Shown: in pieces, positions 42,982-51,201 of the stretch
Numbering within the stretch: the first letter of the stretch is position 1
Layout of the letters: each line of letters starts with the position of its first letter
Source of the DNA: Paraburkholderia bannensis
GTDB lineage: Bacteria > Pseudomonadota > Gammaproteobacteria > Burkholderiales > Burkholderiaceae
Length of the DNA stretch: 64,000 nt
Assembly (NCBI RefSeq): GCF_014200455.1
Contig: NZ_JACHBW010000020.1
Location: forward strand, 87,850-151,849
Direction: 5' to 3'
Program-made: the position numbers and the translations under genes
Notes under the pieces: model-generated
What the model was told of the DNA's origin: nothing
Database searches by the model: none
Seen by the model: only the letters and a program-made list of their open reading frames with translations

Positions 42982-43970
42982 GCGCATCATTCGCCCACCG
43001 TTACGCCTACACCAACGGTATCCGCATGCACTACGTCGAGCACGGCGAAGGTCCGCTCGTGCTGCTCTGCCACGGCTGGCCCGAATCCTGGTACTCGTGG
43101 CGGCATCAGATCGAGGCGATTGCCGCCGCTGGCTATCGCGTGGTCGCGCCCGACCAGCGCGGCTACGGCGACACGGAAGCGCCGCTCGACACCGCCTCCT
43201 ACGACATCCTCAACCTCAGCGGCGATCTGGTCGGCCTCGTGCATGCGCTCGGCGAGACGCACGCGATCCTCGCCGGGCACGACTGGGGCTCGATCGTGGC
43301 GGCCACCTCGGCACTGCTGCGCCCCGATATGTTCCGGGCGCTGGCCTTGCTGAGCGTGCCGTACCTGCCGCGCTCGCGCGTGCGTCCCGCCGCGTATTTC
43401 CAGACCCACACGCTCGAAAAGCACTTCTATCAGGAGTATTTCCAGCAGCCGGGGCGCATCGAGCGCGAACTCGAAGCCGATATCCGCCGCTCGCTGCTGG
43501 GCATCTATTACACGGCGGGCGGCGAGAGCCGGCGTCATCCGGAACATCGGCGCAAGGGATTTATCGGCTTCGAAAAGAACGTGCGCTTCATCGATAGCCT
43601 CGCATATCCGGACACGCTGCCGGGCTGGCTGTCTGCCGCCGATCTCGACACCTTCGCCGCGCAGTTCGCGACCAGCGGCTTTCGCGGTTCGATCGACTGG
43701 TATCGCAATCTCGACCGCAACTGGGCGCTCACGCCCTTCCTCGACGGCGCGCGCATCCAGCAGCCCACGCTGTTCGTGGCGGGCGAACAGGACGGCGTGA
43801 TCCACATGATGTCGAAGGCCTACGAGCAGTTGCAGGACCACGTACCGCGCCTTACGAAGAAGGTGCTGCTGCCCGAGGCAGGGCACTGGATCCAGCAGGA
43901 GCGGCCCGAGGAAGTGAACGCGCTGCTGCTGGACTTTCTGCGCGACGCATCGGTGCGGGACGCACGCTAG
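42978..43970 (+). CDS. Soluble epoxide hydrolase-like alpha/beta hydrolase
   Basis: The enzyme has 330 residues. HGWPESWYSWRHQI carries the HGxP oxyanion motif of epoxide hydrolases, and the nucleophile is Asp102 in GHDWGS. The catalytic His is in AGHWIQQERP near the C-terminus. Lid Tyr residues (QEYFQQPGR, GIYYTAGG) fit epoxide activation. Such enzymes turn epoxides into diols via an Asp ester. GGAG precedes the ATG. CGACCGTTCT stands about 65 bases upstream, as it does before the acyl-CoA dehydrogenase gene. Confidence 0.92.
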   Translation: MSASFAHRYAYTNGIRMHYVEHGEGPLVLLCHGWPESWYSWRHQIEAIAAAGYRVVAPDQRGYGDTEAPLDTASYDILNLSGDLVGLVHALGETHAILAGHDWGSIVAATSALLRPDMFRALALLSVPYLPRSRVRPAAYFQTHTLEKHFYQEYFQQPGRIERELEADIRRSLLGIYYTAGGESRRHPEHRRKGFIGFEKNVRFIDSLAYPDTLPGWLSAADLDTFAAQFATSGFRGSIDWYRNLDRNWALTPFLDGARIQQPTLFVAGEQDGVIHMMSKAYEQLQDHVPRLTKKVLLPEAGHWIQQERPEEVNALLLDFLRDASVRDAR

Positions 43971-43996
43971 ATCCAGTGGTACCACGAGGAGGGGGG

Positions 43997-44019
43997 AAGG
44001 GGGACGCCAAGTCCCCCTT
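43997..44019 (+). terminator. Hairpin behind the epoxide hydrolase gene
   Basis: A perfect 8-bp stem (AAGGGGGA with TCCCCCTT) closes on a 7-base loop. No T-run follows, so termination may be partial. It separates the hydrolase from the iron-regulated genes. Confidence 0.55.
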
Positions 44020-44058
44020 GCACCGAAATGGTTGCGCAAACCCTCGCATCAGGATATA

Positions 44059-44077
44059 AATGCAAATCATTCGTATT
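44059..44077 (+). promoter_or_regulatory. Fur box
   Basis: AATGCAAATCATTCGTATT resembles the Fur consensus GATAATGATAATCATTATC in its AAATCATT core. It stands about 65 bases before the sigma-factor gene, in the normal place for an iron-controlled fecI. Confidence 0.7.
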
Positions 44078-44140
44078 CCGTCTGCATAAAAAAGGCCGAC
44101 TGCACCGGTCAGCGGCGCGGGAAAAAAAGGGGTTTGCTCG

Positions 44141-44656
44141 ATGTCCGCCGTCCTGATCGACGCGCAACAGCAGGTGCACGCGCTCTATCGCGACCATCAC
44201 GGCTGGCTGCATGGCTGGTTGCGCCGCAAGCTCGGCGACGCCTTCGAAGCCGCCGACCTCGCGCACGACACCTTTCTGCGCATCCTGAGCGCCCACGAGC
44301 GCCTGGGCACGCCCGACCTGATCGAGCCGCGCGCCTATCTCGCCACCGTCGCGCGCCGCGTGCTGCTCAATCACTACCGGCGGCTTTCGCTCGAACAGGC
44401 CTTTCTCGCCGCGCTCGCGCGGTTGCCGGAACCGCAGGCGCCGTCCCCCGAGGAGCGCCTCGTGATCCTCGAAACGCTCCATGAAGTCGATGCGATGCTC
44501 GACAGCCTCGCGCCCAAAGCGCGCATGGCCTTCCTGCTCGCGCAGCTCGAAGGGCTGAGCTACGCCGAGATCGCCGGGCGGCTGCAAGTGAGCGTTCGCA
44601 CCATCAAGCGCTATATGGCGGACGCGTTCGAAGCCTGCCTGATGATGGCGCTGTGA
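44141..44656 (+). CDS. ECF sigma factor, FecI-like
   Basis: This 171-residue protein has sigma region 2 (LYRDHHGWLHGWLRRKLGDAFEAADLAHDTFLRIL) and region 4 (LSYAEIAGRLQVSVRTIKRYMADAF). These are typical iron-starvation sigma factors that switch on a TonB receptor gene after a signal passed by FecR. AAGGGG stands 8 bases before the ATG and a Fur box precedes it. Its stop overlaps the GTG start of the fecR-like gene. Confidence 0.93.
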   Translation: MSAVLIDAQQQVHALYRDHHGWLHGWLRRKLGDAFEAADLAHDTFLRILSAHERLGTPDLIEPRAYLATVARRVLLNHYRRLSLEQAFLAALARLPEPQAPSPEERLVILETLHEVDAMLDSLAPKARMAFLLAQLEGLSYAEIAGRLQVSVRTIKRYMADAFEACLMMAL

Positions 44657-45750
44657 ACGCGCGCCTCGATCACAGCACGAGCCACGCCGCCGACGACGAC
44701 GACGATCATCGTCCGCTCGAACGGGCCGTCGCACGCGCGGCGGCCGAGTGGCTGGTGCGTCTTGCCGATAACCCCACGCCCGAGGACATCGACGCCTGCA
44801 CACGCTGGCGCGCAGCGAACCCGGAACATGCCCGGGCATGGCGGCGCGCCGAACGCCTGAACGCGAAGTTCGAGGTGTTGCCCGCGAAGGTCGGCATGTC
44901 GGCGCTCGCCCGCGCCGAGCGGGGCAAGTCGCGCGCGGGTATCGGCTCAAGCATCGGCTCAGGCGTTGATCACGCACGCCGCCGCGCCGCGCTCAAGACC
45001 CTCAGCCTGCTGCTGGCCGCCGGGCCGACCGGATGGCTCGCGTGGCGCACGACGCCGTGGCGCGTCTGGTGCGCCGACGCGCGCACCGGCACGGGCGAGC
45101 GCCGCACCCTGGTGCTTGCCGACGGCACGCACGTGGAGCTGAATACGGTCACCGCGCTCGACGTGGCCTTCGACGCGCGCGAGCGCCGCGTGCGGCTCGA
45201 CCAGGGCGAAATAATCGTCGATACCGCGCCCGACCCGCAAGCGAGCGCGCGACCCTTCATCGTGCAGACCGACGACGGCCGCATCCGCGCGCTCGGCACC
45301 CGCTTCGTGGTGCGTGACGTGCATGGCCTGCGCGGCAACGGCGGCACGCAGGTCGCGGTTTTCCACGGCGCGGTGGAAGTCACGCCCGCCGACGCGCCGC
45401 ATCTCGCGCGCATCGTCGGCGCAGGGCAGCAAACGCGCTTCACCGCCGACAGCATCGGGCCGATCACAGGCACCGATCCGCACGGCGCGGACTGGACGCG
45501 CGGCGTGCTGTTCGCGCAGCGCGTACGTCTGGCCGATTTTCTCGCCGAATTGAGCCGCTATCGCGCCGGCCTCGTGCGCTGCGATCCGGCGATTGCGGAT
45601 CTGCACATCTCCGGCGCCTTCCAGCTCGCCGATACCGACAACATCCTCGCCGCCCTGCCCGAGACGCTGCCCGTTCAGGTGATCTGGCGCACGCGCTACT
45701 GGGTAACGGTCGTGCCGGGTCCTCAGGCTCCGCAGACCGGCGCGGCCTGA
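44653..45750 (+). CDS. FecR-like anti-sigma/transmembrane signal protein
   Basis: This protein of 365 residues starts at GTG, overlapping the sigma gene. The N-terminal cytosolic domain has DUF4880-type AAEWLVRLADNPTPEDIDACTRWRAANPEHARAWRRAE. One membrane segment (ALKTLSLLLAAGPTGWLAW) is followed by the periplasmic FecR domain (GERRTLVLADGTHVELNTVTALDVAF, RPFIVQTDDGRIRALGTRFVV). It carries the receptor signal to the sigma factor. Confidence 0.93.
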   Translation: MNARLDHSTSHAADDDDDHRPLERAVARAAAEWLVRLADNPTPEDIDACTRWRAANPEHARAWRRAERLNAKFEVLPAKVGMSALARAERGKSRAGIGSSIGSGVDHARRRAALKTLSLLLAAGPTGWLAWRTTPWRVWCADARTGTGERRTLVLADGTHVELNTVTALDVAFDARERRVRLDQGEIIVDTAPDPQASARPFIVQTDDGRIRALGTRFVVRDVHGLRGNGGTQVAVFHGAVEVTPADAPHLARIVGAGQQTRFTADSIGPITGTDPHGADWTRGVLFAQRVRLADFLAELSRYRAGLVRCDPAIADLHISGAFQLADTDNILAALPETLPVQVIWRTRYWVTVVPGPQAPQTGAA

Positions 45751-45917
45751 CGTTTGTCTCTTTTCGGCGCGATTCAAAAAAATTTGCGCGCCCGTGTCCC
45801 CTTTCCTGATTTCGCGTGTCAAGCACGTATCTGGACGCAATAACTGCGCGCATCAACTGCGCGCGTCAACTGCACGCACCAGCCGATTCAACACACACCG
45901 CCTGATCAGGAGTATCC

Positions 45918-48413
45918 ATGTCCGCACGCCGGCCCCGCCGCGCCGTTCAGCTCGTTGCGCGCTCCGCCGCCCGCCCGCGCTTTCCTCTCGTCGCCACTCG
46001 CAGCGCTGCCATCGCGCTCGCGCTGCGCGCCATTCCGGCCAGCCTCGCGCCAGGCGGCCTGTGCGCAGCACCGGCGGCGCTCGCCGTACAACCGGCCAGC
46101 GCCTCCGCCAGCAAGTCCTATGACGTGCCCGCAGGACCGCTCGGTACCGCGCTCTCTGACTTCGCGATGCAAGCCGGCGTGACCGTGCAACTCGATGCGC
46201 GTCTCGTCGATGGACTGTCGAGCCCCGGCCTGCACGGCAGTTATTCGGTCGCCGATGGCTTCGGCAAGCTGCTCGCGGGCACGAAGCTGGAAATCGCGCG
46301 GAGCAGCACTGGCGTGTGGCTCGTGCGCACGCGCGCCGCTTCAGTCGATACGCCCGCCGCCGCCGACACCACGCTGCCCGCCGTGACGGTCGCCGCGCAG
46401 AACGACAGCCCCTACGGCCCGACCGAAGGCGTGGTCGCCAAATGGTCGTCGACGGCGACCAAGACCGGCACGCCCATCGTCGAAGCGCAGCAGTCGATCT
46501 CGGTCGTCACGCGCGACCAGATGACCCAACAGAACGCGCAGACGCTCAACGCGGCGGTGCGCTACGAAGCGGGCGTGCAGACCGAAACGCGCGGCGGCGT
46601 CGCCACGCGCTACGACATGCTCAACATCCGCGGCTTCAGCGCCGATACGTACTGGAACGGCCTCAAGCAGATCGGCAGCGGCATGTACGCGACGCCGCAG
46701 GTCGATCCCTATCTGATGGACCGCATCGAAGTGCTGCGCGGCCCGGTGTCCGTGCTCTACGGCCAGGCGAACGCGGGCGGTCTGATCAATCAGGAAAGCA
46801 AGCTGCCGACGGTGCAGCCGTATCACGAAGTCGGCATCGAGTTCGGCAACGATCGCCATCAACAGGCGACGATGGACTTCTCCGGCCCGATCGCCGGCGA
46901 CCAGCACTATCTGTATCGATTCACGGCGATCGGACGCCAGGAAGACGGTCAGGTCAACAGCACGCGCAACGAGCGCGTGGCGGTGGCGCCCTCCTTCACC
47001 TGGCGCCCCGACGACAAGACCTCGCTCACGCTCTACGCGCTCTATCAGCGCGATCCGGCCAGCACGTCCTATGGCAGCGTGCCCGCAACCGGCACGGTGC
47101 TGCACGATCCGCTCGGCACGATCGGGCGCAGCTTCTATGACGGCGAAGCCAGCTTCGAGCGCTTCAGCCGCACCCAGGAAGCCGTGGGTTATCAGTTCGA
47201 GCACGCCGTGAGCGATACGTGGAAGGTGCGTTCGAATGCGCGCTACTATCACATCGGCCAGGACTACCAGAGCGTCTACGGCACCACGCTCGAAGACGAT
47301 TACCGCACGCTCGACCGTGCGACGGCCGTGTCGTACGAGCAGGTGAATTCGTTCGCCATCGACAACCAGGTGGAAGGCAACTTCTCCACCGGCCCGGTCG
47401 ATCATACGGTGCTGGCCGGTTTCGACTACCAGCACATGGGCACCCACTACGCGACCGGCTTCGGCAGCGCGCCCTCGATCGACGTGTTCGATCCCGTGTA
47501 CGGCGCGGCCATCGACTCTCCCCCGCTGACGAAAACCCGCTCGAGCAGCAATCAGTACGGCGTCTATGCGCAGGATCAGTTGCGCTACAAGAACGTGCTG
47601 GCGACCGTGGGCGTGCGTCAGGACTGGGCCAATACGGTCACGAGCGATCTCACCGACAACACGCGTCAGTGGCAAAACGATCACGCGCTCACGTGGCGTG
47701 GCGGCATCAGCTATATGTTCGATAACGGCATCGTGCCGTATTTCAGCTATTCGGAGTCCTTCGCACCGCAGTCGGGCACGGACATCACCGGCAAGGCCTT
47801 CGATCCCGAGCGCGGCCGTCAGTACGAACTGGGCGTCAAGTATCAGCCGAAGCAGTACAACGCGCTCTTCACGGCCGCGATCTTCGATCTGACGCGCAAG
47901 AACCTGCTCACCACGGACCTGAACAATCCCAACTATCAGACGCAGGCAGGCGAGGCGCGATCGCGCGGTCTGGAACTGGAAGCGAAGGTGAGCCTCACGC
48001 ATTCACTCGACGTTTCCGCGAGCTACACCTATCTGAACACGGTCTACACGAAGGACAACAGCGGCCTGCAGGGCAAGCGGCTGGCCACCATTCCGTCGAA
48101 TCAGGCGTCGTTGTGGGCGTACTACACGATTCATGGCGGCCCGCTGGCCGGTTTGTCGTTTGGCGGCGGCGGACGCTATACCGGCGCGACCTATAGCACC
48201 GACAACAGCTTCGAAGTGCGCAGCTACTTCCTGCTGGACGCGGCGCTGCGTTACGACCTGGGTTACGCGATTCCGCGCCTGAAGGGATCGGAGGTTTATA
48301 TCAACGCGCAGAATCTGTTGAACAAGACTTATGTGGCATCGTGTTTCATCGGCACCTATTGTGCATATGGTTACGGTCGTCAGGTATTTGCAGGGCTGAA
48401 ATACCACTGGTAA
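45918..48413 (+). CDS. TonB-dependent siderophore receptor with signalling domain
   Basis: This 831-residue outer-membrane protein has a signal peptide of about 60 residues, then the STN signalling domain (SYDVPAGPLGTALSDFAMQAG, about 65-140). A plug domain follows (SISVVTRDQMTQQNAQTLN, RYDMLNIRGFSADTYWNG, IEVLRGPVSVLYGQANAGG) and then a 22-strand barrel ending in YHW. It resembles FhuE/FpvA/FoxA-type hydroxamate receptors. The STN domain and the fecI/fecR pair show it is autoregulated by its ligand. Siderophore synthesis genes are absent, so it may take up a foreign siderophore. AGGAG precedes the ATG. Confidence 0.95.
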   Translation: MSARRPRRAVQLVARSAARPRFPLVATRSAAIALALRAIPASLAPGGLCAAPAALAVQPASASASKSYDVPAGPLGTALSDFAMQAGVTVQLDARLVDGLSSPGLHGSYSVADGFGKLLAGTKLEIARSSTGVWLVRTRAASVDTPAAADTTLPAVTVAAQNDSPYGPTEGVVAKWSSTATKTGTPIVEAQQSISVVTRDQMTQQNAQTLNAAVRYEAGVQTETRGGVATRYDMLNIRGFSADTYWNGLKQIGSGMYATPQVDPYLMDRIEVLRGPVSVLYGQANAGGLINQESKLPTVQPYHEVGIEFGNDRHQQATMDFSGPIAGDQHYLYRFTAIGRQEDGQVNSTRNERVAVAPSFTWRPDDKTSLTLYALYQRDPASTSYGSVPATGTVLHDPLGTIGRSFYDGEASFERFSRTQEAVGYQFEHAVSDTWKVRSNARYYHIGQDYQSVYGTTLEDDYRTLDRATAVSYEQVNSFAIDNQVEGNFSTGPVDHTVLAGFDYQHMGTHYATGFGSAPSIDVFDPVYGAAIDSPPLTKTRSSSNQYGVYAQDQLRYKNVLATVGVRQDWANTVTSDLTDNTRQWQNDHALTWRGGISYMFDNGIVPYFSYSESFAPQSGTDITGKAFDPERGRQYELGVKYQPKQYNALFTAAIFDLTRKNLLTTDLNNPNYQTQAGEARSRGLELEAKVSLTHSLDVSASYTYLNTVYTKDNSGLQGKRLATIPSNQASLWAYYTIHGGPLAGLSFGGGGRYTGATYSTDNSFEVRSYFLLDAALRYDLGYAIPRLKGSEVYINAQNLLNKTYVASCFIGTYCAYGYGRQVFAGLKYHW

Positions 48414-48674
48414 TGACGCCGGTAACGGCAATAGTCCATTGCGGATTATTTTCATGTTCGCGCGCCATATGACACGGCTGTCATTTAGCGCGCGATCTTC
48501 ATAGTGCGTATCGCCTCCAGCCTGCGCCATACCCCCTTCTACACAGGCGTAAATCTCCCCACCTCTCGCCGTTTTCTAAATTAGTTTTCATCTTGAGTGA
48601 GCGGCAACTTAAAAAACCAATGCCGGGCCGGAGCCGATAATTCCTTCCAGTTTCTGGACTGCGAGGAATGCACC

Positions 48675-49064
48675 ATGCAAAAGCCGATGTCGGTCGAACT
48701 CATCAATGAATATGGCGAGCACGCGGTCAGCGTGAAAATCGACGGCCATGCCGCGCTGCTCGATACGGCCGAGGTGGACGGCCTCATCGAAGAGTTGAGC
48801 AAGCTGCGCGCACAGATGCGCCCAGCCGTGCCGGAGCAGCCTTTGCGCTCGCATCAGTACGTGCTCGAAATCGATCCCTGCTGGTACACCGAGCGCAATC
48901 CGCTATTTGACGGCGCGGTGGTGTTTCTGCGTCATACGGGCCTCGGCTGGGCCGGCTTTGCCATTCCCACCGAAAGCATGCAACGCCTGAAAGATGCCCT
49001 GAGTGCGCACGAAGCGGCCGCACAGCGCGAGGCGCGCATTCCCATGCACGCGCTGCCGAATTAG
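48675..49064 (+). CDS. Small conserved-looking hypothetical protein
   Basis: This 129-residue cytosolic protein has GAGGA 7-8 bases before the ATG. It is mixed in composition with an acidic start (VELINEYGEHAVSVKIDGHA), a helical middle (EVDGLIEELSKLRAQMRP) and a central WYTERNPLFDGAVVFLRHTGLGWAGFAIP. It has no signal peptide or membrane segment. I do not recognise its family. It stands alone between the iron receptor and a LysR gene, with no repeats around it. It is probably a real gene judged by ribosome site and codon use. Confidence 0.75.
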   Translation: MQKPMSVELINEYGEHAVSVKIDGHAALLDTAEVDGLIEELSKLRAQMRPAVPEQPLRSHQYVLEIDPCWYTERNPLFDGAVVFLRHTGLGWAGFAIPTESMQRLKDALSAHEAAAQREARIPMHALPN

Positions 49065-49276
49065 GCATTGCGCGCGGCGTGGTGGAATAAGCCACCGCAC
49101 CAACCGTTCAACTCCTGAATTCAGACCCGCGCGCAGCGCGAGCGGGCAAGCGCCGTCATGTGTGATCCCTCAGGCGTGCGTGGCGCCCGCTCGTCATTTT
49201 TTATCGTCCCTTTCATTCAGGGCTATGCTGCGCGCCGCCCTGAGCCTTCTCGCCTTCGCCGGCACGGACTCGCCAC

Positions 49277-50242
49277 ATGAACCAGCTACAAGCCATGCGC
49301 GTTTTCACGCGTGTTGTCGATCTGAGCAGCTTCAGCCTTGCGGGCAAGCAACTCGGCATGTCCGCCGCAGCCGTTACGCGCAGCGTCGGCATGCTCGAAG
49401 CACACCTGAACATGCGCCTGCTTAATCGCTCCACGCGCAGCCTCTCGCTCACCGAAGCGGGCCGCCTCTATCTGGACGGCTGCCGCGCCGTGATCGACAA
49501 GCTCGATGAAGTGGAGTCCGAACTGGTGCGCGCCACGCGCGACCCGAGCGGCGTGCTGCGCATCGCCGCGCCATCGGTGTTCGCAAGCGGCGCGCTCAGC
49601 GCGCTGCTGGGCGCGTATCGCGGCTTGAATCCGCGCGTGGATTTCGACGTGACCGCTTACGACACGCATATCGACATGATCGAAGGCGGCTATGACGTGT
49701 GCTTCGCCACCGAGCGCCAGCAGGTCAATGCCTCGCTGGTCAGCCGCAAGCTCACGTCGGTCAAGGAACTGGTGGTGGCCACGCCCGCCTACCTCTCGCG
49801 CAAGGGCATGCCGCGCTCGCCCGCCGATCTCGCGCAGCACGATCTGCTTGCGGTGTCGGATGCGCCGCGCAGCTGGGAATTCGCCAACGCCGAAGGCGTG
49901 CAGCGCGTGAGCGTGAACGGCCCGCTCACGGCGAGCGGGTATGCGACGGTACGCGCGGCCGCGCTCGCCGATATGGGCGTGGCGCTGTTGCCGCTGCCGC
50001 TCGTCACCGACGATATAGCGCGCGGCGTGCTGCTGCCCGTACTCAACGCGTATGACGTGAACGGCGGCATGCAACACGTTTCGATCGTCTATTCGGGCCG
50101 CAATTACCTCACGATGAAAGTGCGCAGCTTCATCGACTTCGCGGTGGAGCAGTTCCGTTCGCAACCATCGCCTGTGCACCACGTCCCCGCAGCGCATGCG
50201 GTTGCGCACACGCTGCGTGCGGTCGCGCAATTTGCCGCTTGA
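49277..50242 (+). CDS. LysR-family transcriptional regulator
   Basis: This 321-residue protein has the LysR HTH at the N-terminus (MNQLQAMRVFTRVVDLSSFSLAGKQLGMSAAAVTRSVGMLE). The substrate-binding domain (about 90-290) includes VRATRDPSGVLRIAAPSVF and RSPADLAQHDLLAVSD. It belongs to the large CrgA/DmlR-like branch. It lies 39 bases before an atypical response regulator and upstream of an RND efflux operon, which it may control. Confidence 0.92.
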   Translation: MNQLQAMRVFTRVVDLSSFSLAGKQLGMSAAAVTRSVGMLEAHLNMRLLNRSTRSLSLTEAGRLYLDGCRAVIDKLDEVESELVRATRDPSGVLRIAAPSVFASGALSALLGAYRGLNPRVDFDVTAYDTHIDMIEGGYDVCFATERQQVNASLVSRKLTSVKELVVATPAYLSRKGMPRSPADLAQHDLLAVSDAPRSWEFANAEGVQRVSVNGPLTASGYATVRAAALADMGVALLPLPLVTDDIARGVLLPVLNAYDVNGGMQHVSIVYSGRNYLTMKVRSFIDFAVEQFRSQPSPVHHVPAAHAVAHTLRAVAQFAA

Positions 50243-50281
50243 TCGACACCTGCTCGACATCTGATCGACACCTGGAAAGCC

Positions 50282-50956
50282 ATGCCCAGAATATTGACCA
50301 TCGAAGACGACGCCGTCACGGAACAAAGCGTCGTCCCCACACTCGCGCAGACCGGCTTCACCGTCGATGTCGCGCGTTCCGGCCGCGAAGGCATCGCCAT
50401 GGTGATGGCTGGCGACTACGACGTCGTGGCGCTCGAACGCCGCCTGCCGGATCTCGACGGCCTCACCATCGTCACCACGATGCGCGGCGTGGGCATCGAA
50501 ACGCCCGTGATCGTCATGAGCTCCACCACCGGTGTGGAGGAACGCATCCAGGGCCTGCGCGCCGGTTGCGACGATTACCTCACGCGGCCCTTTTCGATCG
50601 ATGAAATGTCCGCGCGCGTGGAAGCGCTGGTGCGCCGTCGCACGCGTCCTGTCGCCGCGGAAACCGTGCTGCGTGTGGGTCCGATCGAACTCGATCTGGT
50701 CAAACGCAAGCTCACCTGTCGCGACAAACTCCTGCGCCTGCGTCCCACCGAATTACGCGTGCTGGAATTCATGATGCGTCACGCGGGCCAGGTGCTCACG
50801 CGCACGATGATTTTCGAAGGCGTCTGGGGCGGCCGTTTCGATCCGGGCACCAACCTGGTGGACGTGCATGTGGGACGCCTGCGCAATCGCGTCGATACGC
50901 CCGGAGAGCCTTCGTTGATACGCACGATACGCGGCTCGGGCTATCTGCTCGGTTGA
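50282..50956 (+). CDS. Atypical OmpR-family response regulator
   Basis: The protein has 224 residues: receiver 1-115, winged helix 125-224 (LRPTELRVLEFMMRHAGQVLTRTMIFEGVWG, TIRGSGYLLG). The receiver is missing its key residues. The Asp that takes the phosphoryl group is Glu52 (VVALERRLPDLDG; codon GAA), and the conserved Lys is Arg102 (DDYLTRPFS). The acidic pair (IEDD) is kept. A Glu there often mimics phosphate, so the protein may be always active or respond to something else. No histidine kinase lies near. It precedes the RND operon by 245 bases. Confidence 0.92.
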   Translation: MPRILTIEDDAVTEQSVVPTLAQTGFTVDVARSGREGIAMVMAGDYDVVALERRLPDLDGLTIVTTMRGVGIETPVIVMSSTTGVEERIQGLRAGCDDYLTRPFSIDEMSARVEALVRRRTRPVAAETVLRVGPIELDLVKRKLTCRDKLLRLRPTELRVLEFMMRHAGQVLTRTMIFEGVWGGRFDPGTNLVDVHVGRLRNRVDTPGEPSLIRTIRGSGYLLG

Positions 50957-51201
50957 ATCAATATCTGCAATAACCAATAAATTTTTCAATTGAGCGTTTC
51001 GTTGTCCTTTTTGTTAAAAAAACCGGCCATTAAATAAAACTTCTTTCATCTGTCTGGTTGCTGGACGTTACAACCCGCCCGCCACAATACCGGCGTCGGT
51101 TCCACCGTAGTTTCCCGTACTTTCCCTGCTTTTTTGCGCCGCCCTGGCGCGCTGGTACGCGAGCGGAACCGGCGCCGATGTTCTGAACGGAGCCCCTTCT
51201 G

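Noticed and set aside
46341..48002. 553-codon minus-strand ORF within the TonB receptor gene
   Set aside because: Antisense shadow: no signal, no ribosome site, composition of an opposite-strand frame.
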